From Motiliproteus sp965230735 (GTDB taxonomy: Bacteria; Pseudomonadota; Gammaproteobacteria; Pseudomonadales; Balneatricaceae): a stretch of 64,000 bases of DNA. The stretch is taken from the NCBI RefSeq assembly GCF_965230735.1, contig NZ_OZ246016.1, positions 372,001 through 436,000 on the forward strand, read 5' to 3'. The notes under the pieces are model-generated. The model did no database searches. It saw only the letters and a list, made by a program, of their open reading frames with translations, and had not been told where the DNA came from. Position numbers and translations under genes: made by a program. Position 1 is the first letter of the stretch, and every line of letters begins with the position of its first letter. This document shows, piece after piece, positions 33,291-41,652 of this stretch.

Positions 33291-33650
33291 ATGAAAACTA
33301 AAGCTACGTTATTTGGGCGTTTGGTGCGTAAGTATCGAATCGACCATGGAGTAGTGCTAAAGGACATGGCAGACGGTGTCGGTGTTAGCACGGCCTACGC
33401 TTCAGCTGTTGAGCTGGGGAACAAAAACATTACTGATGCTTTTATTCAAAAACTGGTTGCTTTCTTTAATCTGCAGCCGCACGAGTCCAATGAGCTGCGT
33501 GATGCTGCTGCAGTATCTCAGCCGACGTTGAAAATTAATATGCAGGGTACTGCTGACCAAGACCGTGAACTGGCGGTTTCATTTGCGCGCAAGTACCACG
33601 ACCTATCCAGCGACAGGAAGAAGAAACTGATGGAATTGTTAGAGGGATGA
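33291..33650 (+). CDS. XRE-family transcriptional regulator
   Basis: 119 aa. The HTH of the Cro/cI type lies at residues about 8-65 (LVRKYRIDHGVVLKDMADGVG, STAYASAVELGNKN). The C-terminal part SFARKYHDLSSDRKKKLMELL is a helix typical of phage-like repressors. ATG 33291 follows GGGGGAAGG. Its stop is 6 nt before the ImmA-like gene, the classic repressor/antirepressor-protease pair of mobile elements such as ICEBs1. It probably represses the recombinase operon facing away from it. Confidence 0.87.
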   Translation: MKTKATLFGRLVRKYRIDHGVVLKDMADGVGVSTAYASAVELGNKNITDAFIQKLVAFFNLQPHESNELRDAAAVSQPTLKINMQGTADQDRELAVSFARKYHDLSSDRKKKLMELLEG

Positions 33651-33656
33651 TTACTA

Positions 33657-34190
33657 ATGGCTACGTTAAAACGAAAGTTAGGAAAGAAAGTTGCCCCCTC
33701 TAACGGGATCGCTATTCGCGCAAAGGCTCAGGAGTTTCGTGACGCAATAGGTCAACGGCAGCCTTATGTAAAGGTGACGGCCTTGTTGGAAGCCTTACAA
33801 GAAGTGGGCTTCATGGATTTTGAGGTTGTCGAGGACCATGTACTGGGGGAAGAAGAAGCTGTCTCTTACCCTGATCAGGGCTTCATGCGGATCAAGCGGA
33901 GTATCTACGATAGGGCTCACGCTGGTGATGGGCATTGTCGCTTCACTATTGCACATGAGTTAGGTCATTTGTGGATGCACCAAGGCCAAGCTAGTTATGC
34001 AAGAGGGACGACAGGAGAGCACAAGGTCTATGAAGACTCCGAGTGGCAGGCCGATACTTTTGCCAGTGAGTTTTTGATCGATCAACGTTTGCTTCCACAC
34101 GGGTCTACCGAGTATTGGATCAGCACGACTTTCGGTGTGAGCCACAGTGCAGCTAACAATAGGTTGAGGAAGTTCAAGCAGGGAAAATAA
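33657..34190 (+). CDS. ImmA/IrrE-family metallopeptidase
   Basis: 177 aa. The zinc motif is H100-E-L-G-H104 in RFTIAHELGHLWMH, and the third ligand should be Glu in DSEWQADTFASEFL. ImmA-type peptidases cleave their partner XRE repressor after DNA damage or cell-density signals and so induce the element. The directly preceding XRE gene is the expected substrate. An alternative reading is a RES/XRE-like toxin-antitoxin pair, but the metallopeptidase motif argues against that. Confidence 0.88.
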   Translation: MATLKRKLGKKVAPSNGIAIRAKAQEFRDAIGQRQPYVKVTALLEALQEVGFMDFEVVEDHVLGEEEAVSYPDQGFMRIKRSIYDRAHAGDGHCRFTIAHELGHLWMHQGQASYARGTTGEHKVYEDSEWQADTFASEFLIDQRLLPHGSTEYWISTTFGVSHSAANNRLRKFKQGK

Positions 34191-34388
34191 AAAAGGCGAT
34201 TAGAGCGCCAACTCTAACCACCTTCCGAGAGTTCAAAAGAGCTGCGGTGAACAAGGCACGACGCATCTCTCTGGAAACTGCTCTATGTATCAATAGCGGG
34301 ATACCCGAGCAGTTTAGACCGATTAGCGCCCAGTCGCAATCCATCGGCCACTTCCAGTTCTCACGCTGCCTATGCGAAGGGGAATCCC

Positions 34389-34517
34389 ATGAGCACACTG
34401 GAAGACGGCTTTGAGTACATCTTCACCAAGACCATTCGACTGAAGAATGGCAAGGTGTTGGTTGCTGCCAAATACGGTAAGAAAGCGTTTCGGATCAAAG
34501 TAAAGAAGCGCAAGTAA
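34389..34517 (+). CDS. Small basic protein, 42 aa
   Basis: Starts ATG 34389 after GAAGGGGAATCCC and ends 24 nt before a strong terminator, so it forms a complete small unit. It reads MSTLEDGFEYIFTKTIRLK and then NGKVLVAAKYGKKAF, ending RIKVKKRK. The acidic head, beta-prone middle and very basic tail suggest a nucleic-acid-binding protein, perhaps an excisionase-like or recombination directionality factor. That role is inferred from size, charge and position beside the integrase. Confidence 0.6.
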   Translation: MSTLEDGFEYIFTKTIRLKNGKVLVAAKYGKKAFRIKVKKRK

Positions 34518-34540
34518 GCGACGCGTGAGTGTCTAGCCAA

Positions 34541-34571
34541 AGCTCTGCCCTTACCAGGCAGGGCTTTTTTT
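34541..34571 (+). terminator. Rho-independent terminator after the 42-aa gene
   Basis: AGCTCTGCC pairs with GGCAGGGCT (one G-U) around CTTACCA and is followed by seven T. It closes the plus-strand unit before the convergent integrase. Confidence 0.88.
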
Positions 34572-34705
34572 GTCCGCCTCGCTCCACCAGAAATATGCTC
34601 TTGACGGTTAAGGGCAGCCCACAGGGGGTAAATTGGAAAGTGGGTACACACTAAAGGCCTCACACATTTTTGTGAATTATCGACCTCAACTCGTTTCCTT
34701 GAAGA

Positions 34706-36049
34706 TCAGCTCAGCGTCTTTAACAGGTCTGCCTGCAGGTTCCGCAGAGCTGTCTGTTCACCGTATTGCTCAGCTATCGACTCACGGCTCCAGCCCTGTA
34801 TTTCCTTGGCTCGTGGCTCTGGTACGTCAGCGTTACGCAACCTTGTTCTCATCGTGTGTCTTAACCAGTGAGCTGTCTCGCATTCCAGCCGCTTGAGCAC
34901 CTTGTTAACAGCAGCTGACGCCGCGTCGTTCTTGACACCACCTGTCGACATGTAGCGAGAGAACAGGTGCTGATCGCCAGCGGAGGCCTTCATTGCTCGC
35001 TTAGCGCACGCCAGAGCATCACCGACCAACGGTAGTTTGCGCACCGAGGCTTTCGTCTTTAGCCGTCGCAACGGGTTCTTGTGCAGAACGATGTGCGGAA
35101 CATCGGCATCCAGTACCACGTCATCGCTCCACAGACCTACGACCTCAGCGATACGGGCACCGGTATCCAGAAGCATGCCGATGATGTTGGCGGTGTCACT
35201 ATCCTTCTCAGCGATGTAGGTTCTGATTGCCTGCACCTGCTTGGCATCAAGCGATGAGCGCTCATCCGAATCCTCTCCCAGCTTCGGTATCTCGAAGTCA
35301 GCGAAGGGGTTACGCTGGATATCATCGACTTCGTACTCCCGCACAAGGTCGTTGATCGCAGCACGTACAACGCTGAGCCGACGTCTAACGCTGGTCGTTT
35401 TCAGGCCTGCAGCCAACGCGATCTGTATCACCTCCGACACATCACGCCGACGGTACTTCGTAATGTCGCGGTCACCAAGGTTGTCGAACACCAGATCGAA
35501 GGCGCTGTCGACCATGTTGCGCGTCTTACGGTTGTCAGGTCTGACTTCTAGGCAGTCACGCTTCTTCAGGTAGACACGCTTGGCATCCGCTAAGGTGTAT
35601 GTCTCGCTGCCCTTAAGGATGTCCAGCGCCCGCAGCTCATGACTATCAAGATGATCAGACGGATGCTCGTCACCCGGCACCTTCCGCTCCATCCGTTCAA
35701 TAAATACGTCGTAGTTGATTTCCTTGTCCCACTGCTCGGCAAAAGGTATCGGTGCGAGCCCATGACTCCCCAGTAGATCTTCGGCTTTCTCTCGGTCACC
35801 TTCAGGCACCAACCCACTACGCATCCGAAACCACTGCTCATCGTCCCTGCGAGTAAGCATCAGGATGCGCTTTGCTGCCAACGTCTTGTCACGTGTTCGC
35901 AGCGCTTCAACGATGTATGTTTTGCCAACAGCAGGGACAAGCTCCTTGGGAACTCGACGCCTGTAGTAGAAAGGGCCTTCGGGATGCTTCTGCCAAAGAT
36001 GTCGTACAGTCACAGAGATGGGTCCAGAGCGATGTATCAAGCGAGGCAC
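34706..36049 (-). CDS. int: Tyrosine recombinase/integrase of the tRNA-Arg element
   Basis: 447 aa. The N-terminal arm-binding part (FYYRRRVPKELVPAVGKTYIV) and SAM-like core-binding domain (residues about 130-235) precede the catalytic domain. Catalytic residues: Arg in DTGARIAEVVGL, Lys in KTKASVRKLPL, H-x2-R in HWLRHTMRTR, Trp in QGWSRESIA replacing the usual His, and Tyr in EQYGEQT. Its start lies 100 nt from the tRNA-Arg 3' end, the usual arrangement for tRNA-targeting integrases, so it should recombine the 16-bp repeats. Confidence 0.93.
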   Translation of the reverse strand: MPRLIHRSGPISVTVRHLWQKHPEGPFYYRRRVPKELVPAVGKTYIVEALRTRDKTLAAKRILMLTRRDDEQWFRMRSGLVPEGDREKAEDLLGSHGLAPIPFAEQWDKEINYDVFIERMERKVPGDEHPSDHLDSHELRALDILKGSETYTLADAKRVYLKKRDCLEVRPDNRKTRNMVDSAFDLVFDNLGDRDITKYRRRDVSEVIQIALAAGLKTTSVRRRLSVVRAAINDLVREYEVDDIQRNPFADFEIPKLGEDSDERSSLDAKQVQAIRTYIAEKDSDTANIIGMLLDTGARIAEVVGLWSDDVVLDADVPHIVLHKNPLRRLKTKASVRKLPLVGDALACAKRAMKASAGDQHLFSRYMSTGGVKNDAASAAVNKVLKRLECETAHWLRHTMRTRLRNADVPEPRAKEIQGWSRESIAEQYGEQTALRNLQADLLKTLS

Positions 36050-36148
36050 GGCATGTCACCTTGGTATGTGTGAAACCAAAAGTGATACCGTTACGCAGAG
36101 GAATCTACCAGACAAGCCTTTGGAATCAATAGGTTGTCTGAAAAGGTA

Positions 36149-36164
36149 TGGCGCACCCGGAGGG
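36149..36164. repeat. attL-type repeat within tRNA-Arg
   Basis: TGGCGCACCCGGAGGG, the 3' end of tRNA-Arg in plus-strand orientation, identical to 30497-30512. The element restores an intact tRNA at this end. Confidence 0.8.
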
Positions 36165-36225
36165 ATTCGAACCCCCGACCAACAGGATCGGAACCTGCTA
36201 CTCTATCCAGCTGAGCTACGGGTGC
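36149..36225 (-). tRNA. tRNA-Arg(CCG)
   Basis: 77 nt including an encoded CCA. Acceptor stem GCACCCG pairs with CGGGTGC; D-arm GCTCAGCTGGATAGAGT; anticodon stem GCAGG/CCTGT with loop TTCCGAT, anticodon CCG; T-loop TTCGAAT in stem GGGGG/CCCTC; discriminator G. Reads CGG codons. Its 3' end is the integration site of the element at 30497-36164. Confidence 0.97.
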
Positions 36226-36241
36226 GCAGAAGAGAGCGCGT

Positions 36242-36270
36242 ATGATACTCAGGCGCGTCAGGGACGGCAA
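36242..36270 (-). promoter_or_regulatory. Promoter of tRNA-Arg
   Basis: On the minus strand TTGCCG (36265-36270), a 17-nt spacer and TATCAT (36242-36247) make a good sigma-70 promoter 16 nt upstream of the mature tRNA. A GC-rich stretch follows the -10 box, as in stringently controlled stable-RNA promoters. Confidence 0.7.
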
Positions 36271-36281
36271 GCATATCGACG

Positions 36282-36548
36282 CTATGAATCCATCCAGTCC
36301 CGCTGTTTTTTCCGCAAACGTGCCTGATAGGCACGCTTTCGGGCGCTGTTACGCATGTAGACGATCAGCCCGGCGGAGACCAGCAGCACAAACCCCATCA
36401 CCGCCATCACTCCGGAATCCAGCAGATACAACAGCCCGACACCTAGGCAGGCGTAAACGTAAGGCAGTGCCTCGTAGACCGGCTCGGGGATATGCAGCGC
36501 CAAGCGTTTCCGCTTGGTGGTACCGAATTTTGCGCGCTGTCTGTTCAT
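36282..36548 (-). CDS. Small membrane protein of unknown function
   Basis: 88 aa from ATG 36548 (MNRQRAKFGTTKRKRLALH). Two adjacent hydrophobic segments near residues 25-45 and 45-65 (YVYACLGVGLLYLLD; GVMAVMGFVLLVSAGLIVYM) are followed by a strongly basic tail. A 30-residue in-frame extension to 36638 is less convincing. No family recognised; it sits between the tRNA and an unknown transporter-like gene. Confidence 0.65.
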   Translation of the reverse strand: MNRQRAKFGTTKRKRLALHIPEPVYEALPYVYACLGVGLLYLLDSGVMAVMGFVLLVSAGLIVYMRNSARKRAYQARLRKKQRDWMDS

Positions 36549-36641
36549 CACTTCAGAATAGCGCAGTCCTGCGCTGGGAAAAAAGCCCTTGATAGGTCCC
36601 CCCTGCTTCCGAACGAAAAGATGGTCTCGCGTCGGCAATAC

Positions 36642-37940
36642 TCAGCCCGCGCGGAACCAGGCGTAGCCGTGCAACGCGAGCAGGCAGATCAGCATCAGCT
36701 GCAGTACAAAGCCTAGGTTCCAGCGGGGAAAGCCGAATGCCGACAGGCCGAAGCGGGCCTGCAGTGTCAGGTGGGTGCCGGACACCGGCGAGGCGATGAT
36801 GCCGACCGCCCAGCCCATCAGGAAGGTCATCCCCAACAGGTTCGGATCCTGCACCTGGGGGGCCAGGATGCCTCCCGAGGTGGCGATGCTGATCAGCGGA
36901 TGAATTCCCATCACCGCGGCAACCAGGATCATCCACAGCAGTCCCCAGGCTTGCCAGGGGCCGAACTGCTGCAGCGGCCAGTCGAAGCCACTGCGCTCAA
37001 CCACCTGCGCCAATCCAACCGTCAACACGCCGGCGGCCAGAAACAGAGCCAACTCGCCTCCCATGGTGGGCAGTTGCGCTTCGACATGACGACGCATCGA
37101 TGCCAAGCGTTGGGTTCCGCTGCGCAGCACAAGGACCAGTAGACAGAGCAGTAACGACAGTAGCGACACCCAGCTCAACACCGGTACGTCGGGCCAGAGC
37201 CCCCTGGCGCCAAAAACCAGCACCGCCAACAGTAGCGGCAGCCACAGGGCTTCAAAGTGGATCGGATAACCGGCCTGACTCGTCACACCCGGATGCCGAC
37301 TGAGACCGATACCGGCCACCAACAGCGCCACCGCCGCCGCCGGAAGCCCGGCCAGCGACAGCGTTTCCAGTTGCGCCCCATCGGCATGGGTCAGCGCCAC
37401 GCCCATGGCGACAAAGAATGGTGACCAGAGCGAAGCCAGCGCAAAGCCCCGCGATAACAGCACGCCCTGCTGCGGCGTCAAAGGCTGGCGACGCGACAAG
37501 CGCTCGCCAACGATCTGCAGGGTCGACATATTGATCACCGCACCGAACAGATGCACCCCCAGCAGGGTCCGCCAGAGCGCCCCCCGCCCCATCGGCAGTT
37601 GCTCCTGCGGATCGGCCCGCAACGCGGTGACCAGGCGCAGGAAGCTCACGGCAATCAGCATCGCAATCAGGATCTGATTGGTGGCCAACAGCTTGGCCCA
37701 GGGCAGCTCACGCCCATCCAGGCCCCACCAGAGCGCCGCACAACCGATCAAAAAGATACACAACACCTGCAGTCGCAGAAAGCCACCTACCCGACCGAAC
37801 AGCAGCAGCCCGCAACACCAGGCCAACCCGCCGGAATAGAAGCCGGGTAGCCAACCCAGACCGGCGGCCACCGACAACAGCACGGCGCTCAGCATCATCC
37901 AGCCGATCAATCGTTGCAGTCCGGTCGGATTCTCAATCAC
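36642..37940 (-). CDS. Multi-spanning membrane protein of unknown function, transporter-like
   Basis: 432 aa, GTG start at 37940. Eleven or twelve hydrophobic segments cover nearly the whole length. Segments such as ATSGGILAPQVQD and GWAVGIIASPVSGTHLTLQ near the C-terminus, with Gly-Ser/Pro breaks inside helices, resemble re-entrant loops of ion-transporter-superfamily carriers, but no signature lets me name it. Flanked by a small membrane protein and a terminator; no clear operon partner. Confidence 0.75.
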   Translation of the reverse strand: MIENPTGLQRLIGWMMLSAVLLSVAAGLGWLPGFYSGGLAWCCGLLLFGRVGGFLRLQVLCIFLIGCAALWWGLDGRELPWAKLLATNQILIAMLIAVSFLRLVTALRADPQEQLPMGRGALWRTLLGVHLFGAVINMSTLQIVGERLSRRQPLTPQQGVLLSRGFALASLWSPFFVAMGVALTHADGAQLETLSLAGLPAAAVALLVAGIGLSRHPGVTSQAGYPIHFEALWLPLLLAVLVFGARGLWPDVPVLSWVSLLSLLLCLLVLVLRSGTQRLASMRRHVEAQLPTMGGELALFLAAGVLTVGLAQVVERSGFDWPLQQFGPWQAWGLLWMILVAAVMGIHPLISIATSGGILAPQVQDPNLLGMTFLMGWAVGIIASPVSGTHLTLQARFGLSAFGFPRWNLGFVLQLMLICLLALHGYAWFRAG

Positions 37941-37986
37941 CAGCGGGGCCCTTGCTCAACAGAACGGACAAAATAGAACAGGCAAT

Positions 37987-38013
37987 AAAAAAGGGCAGCC
38001 TAGGCTGCCCTTT
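37987..38013 (-). terminator. Rho-independent terminator of cytochrome c4 gene
   Basis: On the minus strand AAAGGGCAGCC-TA-GGCTGCCCTTTTTT, a perfect 10-bp stem with T-run 17 nt past the cytochrome stop codon. It also lies before the divergent end of the neighbour, so it may work in both directions. Confidence 0.9.
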
Positions 38014-38029
38014 GTTGAACTCGAATACC

Positions 38030-38632
38030 TTACATGGATTCGATGTAGGCAGATACCGCGGCGATGTCGGCATCGCTCAGCTTGCCTGCGGTGTCACGCA
38101 TCATCTTGGCCGGATCGTTGGCACGAGCGCCGCTGCGGAAGGCCTTCAGCTGGCCATCAACGTACATGGCGTACTGACCACGGACCGCCGGGAAGTTGGC
38201 CAGGCCGTTACCGTTGCCGTCAGGGGCATGGCATGCGGCACAGGCGGCAACACCTTTGCTCTGAATACCGGCGTTGTAGATCTCTTTGCCCTTGGCAACC
38301 AGTGCTTCGTCGGCAACCGGGCCCTTGCTGGCGTCAAACTTGGCGAAGAACGCGCTCAGGTCCGCCATGTCCTGGTCGGACAAGCCGGCCGCGAAACCGA
38401 TCATCAGCGGGCTCGGACGAACACCGGTCTTGATGTCCTTGAGCTGCTTGGTCAGGTAGTTTTCATGCTGGCCAGCCAGTTTCGGGAAGGTCGGGCCAAT
38501 GCTGTTGCCGTCAGGGCCGTGGCAGCCGAAGCAGACCGCTGCTTTACCCTCGCCTGCAGCCGCATCGCCTTGCGCCATGACTGCACCGGAGAAACCAAGA
38601 GAGACAATTAAAGGGATCAGAAGTTTTTTCAT
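38030..38632 (-). CDS. Cytochrome c4, dihaem
   Basis: 200 aa periplasmic electron carrier. Signal peptide MKKLLIPLIVSLGFSGAVMA with cleavage before QG. Two haem c sites: C34-FG-C37-H38 and C131-AA-C134-H135, with downstream Met residues (MIGF, MRD) as axial-ligand candidates; the two halves look like a duplicated class I cytochrome. Cytochrome c4 passes electrons to terminal oxidases. ATG 38632 was preferred; a TTG four codons upstream exists. Lies next to engB, divergent, as in many gammaproteobacteria. Confidence 0.94.
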   Translation of the reverse strand: MKKLLIPLIVSLGFSGAVMAQGDAAAGEGKAAVCFGCHGPDGNSIGPTFPKLAGQHENYLTKQLKDIKTGVRPSPLMIGFAAGLSDQDMADLSAFFAKFDASKGPVADEALVAKGKEIYNAGIQSKGVAACAACHAPDGNGNGLANFPAVRGQYAMYVDGQLKAFRSGARANDPAKMMRDTAGKLSDADIAAVSAYIESM

Positions 38633-38840
38633 CGAACGGTCCAATTAAGTAAGTTGTAATAGTAAATTCGTTAGCCTTTACCACGGTCGCCGAAGCAAGG
38701 TTGCGGGCGCTTTCTTATGCTGGTCCAGATACCCGACGGGCACCCAAGGAGCTACCCACAGGGCAAAATTTTCGGCATTATATACCAATCCCCGACCAAA
38801 CGGGAACGAACCCCCTCCGCACCGCAGCAAACTTAAGTCT

Positions 38841-39485
38841 ATGACCACTTCCCGGATCTCCTATAACAGCGCCCGGTTCTTGATCAGCGCCGCTAAACTT
38901 CACCAGTGCCCGCAAGATAGCGGAGCCGAAGTCGCCTTTGCCGGTCGCTCAAACGCCGGTAAATCCAGTGCCATCAATGCCCTGACCAACAACTCGAAGC
39001 TGGCCCGCACCTCGAAAACCCCGGGGCGTACCCAGCTGATCAATTTTTTCGAGCTGAGCCAGCCCGGCTGCAAGCTGGTCGACCTACCCGGTTACGGCTA
39101 CGCCAAGGTACCGGTGGCGATGAAGCAGCACTGGCAGAAACACCTGGACGAGTACCTGCAGAAGCGACAGTGCCTGCAGGGAGTCGTCTTGGTGATGGAT
39201 ATTCGCCATCCGATGAAAGAGTTTGACCGGATGATGGTCGATTGGTGCCGCGAGTCACAGATGCCGCTGCATATCCTGCTGACCAAAGCCGATAAGCTTA
39301 AAAAAGGGCCGGCCCAGAGTACCCAGCTGAAACTACGCAAAGAACTGCGCCAGGAGTTGGGCGATCTGGTCAGCGTACAGACCTTCTCAGCGCTGAAACG
39401 CGCCGGCATCGAACAGCTTCAAGCCCGGCTGGACGGCTGGATGCTGGGAGAACCCGAAGTCGAGACGGAAGCGGATCCGGGCTGA
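38841..39485 (+). CDS. engB: Ribosome biogenesis GTPase YihA/EngB
   Basis: 214 aa essential GTPase for assembly of the large ribosomal subunit. G1 is GRSNAGKSS (35-43), G3 DLPGYG, G4 TKADK and G5 SALK; TPGRTQ supplies the G2 threonine region. The length is usual. Divergent from cytochrome c4, an arrangement known in related genomes. Ribosome-binding site weak. Confidence 0.96.
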   Translation: MTTSRISYNSARFLISAAKLHQCPQDSGAEVAFAGRSNAGKSSAINALTNNSKLARTSKTPGRTQLINFFELSQPGCKLVDLPGYGYAKVPVAMKQHWQKHLDEYLQKRQCLQGVVLVMDIRHPMKEFDRMMVDWCRESQMPLHILLTKADKLKKGPAQSTQLKLRKELRQELGDLVSVQTFSALKRAGIEQLQARLDGWMLGEPEVETEADPG

Positions 39486-39613
39486 TTCGCTCAGGACTCG
39501 ATGCAACGGGATAAAACCCGACTCAACAAAGCGAATCTGCCGCCGTTAACCCAGCTGATCGCCAATACAACCTGTCCGGCTGTGCCGGCGCGATACCCGA
39601 ACCGGAGAGCCCG

Positions 39614-40210
39614 ATGGACGCTAACCAGCCAAGCCCACGACTAAAGCAACTCAATGACCAGCAGTTGTCGGCCTTCTGCGCCGCAATCAGCGAGCGCCTG
39701 CTGCCCAACTATGCGTTGTTTTCCCAGGTAGCCGAGTTCGGCAATACCCAGACCCTGCGCACGGCGCTGGACAAAATCTGGGATCGGCTCTGCAACCGTT
39801 GTGGTGCGGTCAACTTCGAGACCCAGATGGAGAAGGTCGATGCGGTCGTTCCCGATCCGGAAGAATTCGACATGTACGGAGTCTACCCGGCGCTGGACAC
39901 CTGTGTGGCGCTGATCACCACCCTCAACCAGATGGTCGAAGCATCCCACCAGGACGCGCGCCAGACCAGCCAGCTGTCACTGCAGGGGATCGAGACCTAC
40001 CTGGAGCTGATCGCCGATGCCGAGCTTTCCGACGAGCAGTTGGTCCGCTTTATCAACACCCACGAGCTGATCGAACAGGAGCTGGAGTTCCAGGAAAGCC
40101 TGATCGATCAACTGCTGCAAAAAGCCAGCCCCGATGCGGCGACGCTGGACAAGATCCGCACCCAAGCCGCCAACGACGGGGTCAGCAATATCGGCATCAG
40201 CCTCGACTGA
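39614..40210 (+). CDS. YjaG-family (DUF416) protein
   Basis: 198 aa. It aligns by memory with E. coli YjaG: ERLLPNYALFSQVAEFG, KIWDRLC, VNFETQMEKVDAVVPDPEEFDMYGVYPALDTCVAL and the end GVSNIGISLD correspond to conserved segments there. All-helical, soluble, function unknown in the family. It stands in the direction of engB, 128 nt after it. Confidence 0.85.
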   Translation: MDANQPSPRLKQLNDQQLSAFCAAISERLLPNYALFSQVAEFGNTQTLRTALDKIWDRLCNRCGAVNFETQMEKVDAVVPDPEEFDMYGVYPALDTCVALITTLNQMVEASHQDARQTSQLSLQGIETYLELIADAELSDEQLVRFINTHELIEQELEFQESLIDQLLQKASPDAATLDKIRTQAANDGVSNIGISLD

Positions 40211-40226
40211 CGCCGTCACGCAAGGC

Positions 40227-41165
40227 TTAGACTCGCAGGATGATTTTGCCGCGAGTCCGGCCGCTCTCGCTGTGCTGATGGGCTTGTGCCACCTGGCGTA
40301 GCGGCACGATCTTATCCACCGCCAGCCGCAGCGCTCCCTGTTCAACCAACGCCAGTAGTTGGGCCAGTTGCTCACCGTTGGGCGAGACCCGAACCGACAG
40401 CGCCTCGCAGCCGCGAGCCTCGGCCGCCTCGATCACCTGCGCGGCGGTCACCGACGGCAGCGTCACCGATACGCCACCCGGTTTCAGGCAAGCCAGTACA
40501 TCGACCCCGGTCTGACCACCCATGCCGTCGAGAATCAGATCTACGTCACGGATCAGTTCGGTGACCTCCTCGTTGCGATAGTCGATCACCCGATCGCAGC
40601 CCAGTTGCTGCAGAAACTCGCGATTGGCCGCCGAAGCGGTGCCGATCACCTCGGCGCCCTTCCACTTGGCCAACTGCACCGCCAGATGACCGACGCCACC
40701 GGCCGCGGCCAAGATCAGCACCCGCTGACCCGGTTGCAGCTTGCCGGCCTCGAACAGCGCCTGCCAGGCGGTTAAGCCGGCTAACGGCAGGCCGCCGCAT
40801 TCGACCAGCTCGATCGAATCAGCGACCCGGGCCAACTGATCCTGCTTGGCCAGGGTCTGCTCGGCGTAACAGCGCCCCGGCTCGGGGAAGTTCAGTAGCC
40901 CGCAGACCCGATCCCCGACCGCCAGACCGCTGACACCTTCGCCCAGGCTGTGGACGGTGCCGGCGCACTCCCAGCCCAGCGTCAACGGCGGCTCGCCCTG
41001 AAACGGTGCCGCCCCACCTCCCTCGCGGGTTTTCCAATCGATCGGATTGACCCCGGCCGAGACCAGATCGATCAGGACCTCTCCGGCCCCCGGAACCGGC
41101 GACTCAAGCTGCTCGGCCTGCAACTGCTCGACCCCGCCGAACTGGTGCAATCGGATCGCTAACAT
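40227..41165 (-). CDS. NADP-dependent MDR oxidoreductase (quinone oxidoreductase type)
   Basis: 312 aa medium-chain dehydrogenase/reductase without zinc ligands. GroES-like N-terminal half (VNPIDWKTREG, LGWECAGTVHSLGEGV), then Rossmann half with LILAAAGGVGHLAVQLAKWKGAEVIGT (AAxGGVG nucleotide motif) near residue 150. Members reduce quinones or alkenals. Good ribosome-binding site GAGGTGAATACGCC. Convergent with the YjaG-like gene. Confidence 0.9.
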   Translation of the reverse strand: MLAIRLHQFGGVEQLQAEQLESPVPGAGEVLIDLVSAGVNPIDWKTREGGGAAPFQGEPPLTLGWECAGTVHSLGEGVSGLAVGDRVCGLLNFPEPGRCYAEQTLAKQDQLARVADSIELVECGGLPLAGLTAWQALFEAGKLQPGQRVLILAAAGGVGHLAVQLAKWKGAEVIGTASAANREFLQQLGCDRVIDYRNEEVTELIRDVDLILDGMGGQTGVDVLACLKPGGVSVTLPSVTAAQVIEAAEARGCEALSVRVSPNGEQLAQLLALVEQGALRLAVDKIVPLRQVAQAHQHSESGRTRGKIILRV

Positions 41166-41368
41166 GGCGTATTCACCTCATACATGGAGTTGTCATCATT
41201 AATCGCTTGAACGGCCCTAGCCTTCGGGCTAAGGTGCGTCCACTGGGTTCGAGCGGCGAGTTACACGTTGTCCTTAGCCGATCGTCCCATATGCCGCCCA
41301 GCCGGTTTTCAGTAGTATCGCCGTTTCAACCTCCGACAATAATAATCGAGTTTACGAGGGGCTTTACC

Positions 41369-41596
41369 ATGGTCTTGGATATTCTGGAATCCACCCTGCT
41401 GGCTGTCGGCTTTGCGGTTTTTGCCAGTTCTATCATCCTCTACCTGAAGCGCACAACCGACTACCGTGCGGTGCTGATGTTCTGGCAGGCTGAGATGGCG
41501 TTGAGCCATCGTGAATTTATCGTCAATCGTATCGGCATCATCCTGATGTTTATGGGCATCGTTCTGCGCTTTGCCAACTCCTGGATGGTTGCCTAA
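41369..41596 (+). CDS. Small membrane protein, 75 aa
   Basis: ATG 41369 after GAGGGGCTTTACC. Two hydrophobic segments, residues about 8-26 and 55-72, joined by a charged loop (LKRTTDYRAVLMFWQAEMALSHREF). No family recognised. The next gene, cysZ, starts 56 nt later in the same direction, so it may be co-transcribed. Confidence 0.7.
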   Translation: MVLDILESTLLAVGFAVFASSIILYLKRTTDYRAVLMFWQAEMALSHREFIVNRIGIILMFMGIVLRFANSWMVA

Positions 41597-41652
41597 GGGC
41601 CATCCACAGCGTCATCGCTATCTGACCGGTCGGCCCTTCATCGGAGGGCCCT

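Larger units (their letters stand above)
30497..36164. mobile_element. Small integrative element inserted in tRNA-Arg(CCG)
   Basis: About 5.67 kb bounded by the 16-bp direct repeat of the tRNA 3' end. The integrase at 34706-36049 lies next to the tRNA and points away from it. Contents: unknown Cys-rich protein, ParB-like protein, a second tyrosine recombinase, XRE regulator plus ImmA-like peptidase, a 42-aa basic protein and the integrase. I see no relaxase, replication initiator, primase or structural phage gene, so it is a minimal or satellite-type element that may depend on others for transfer. Confidence 0.78.
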
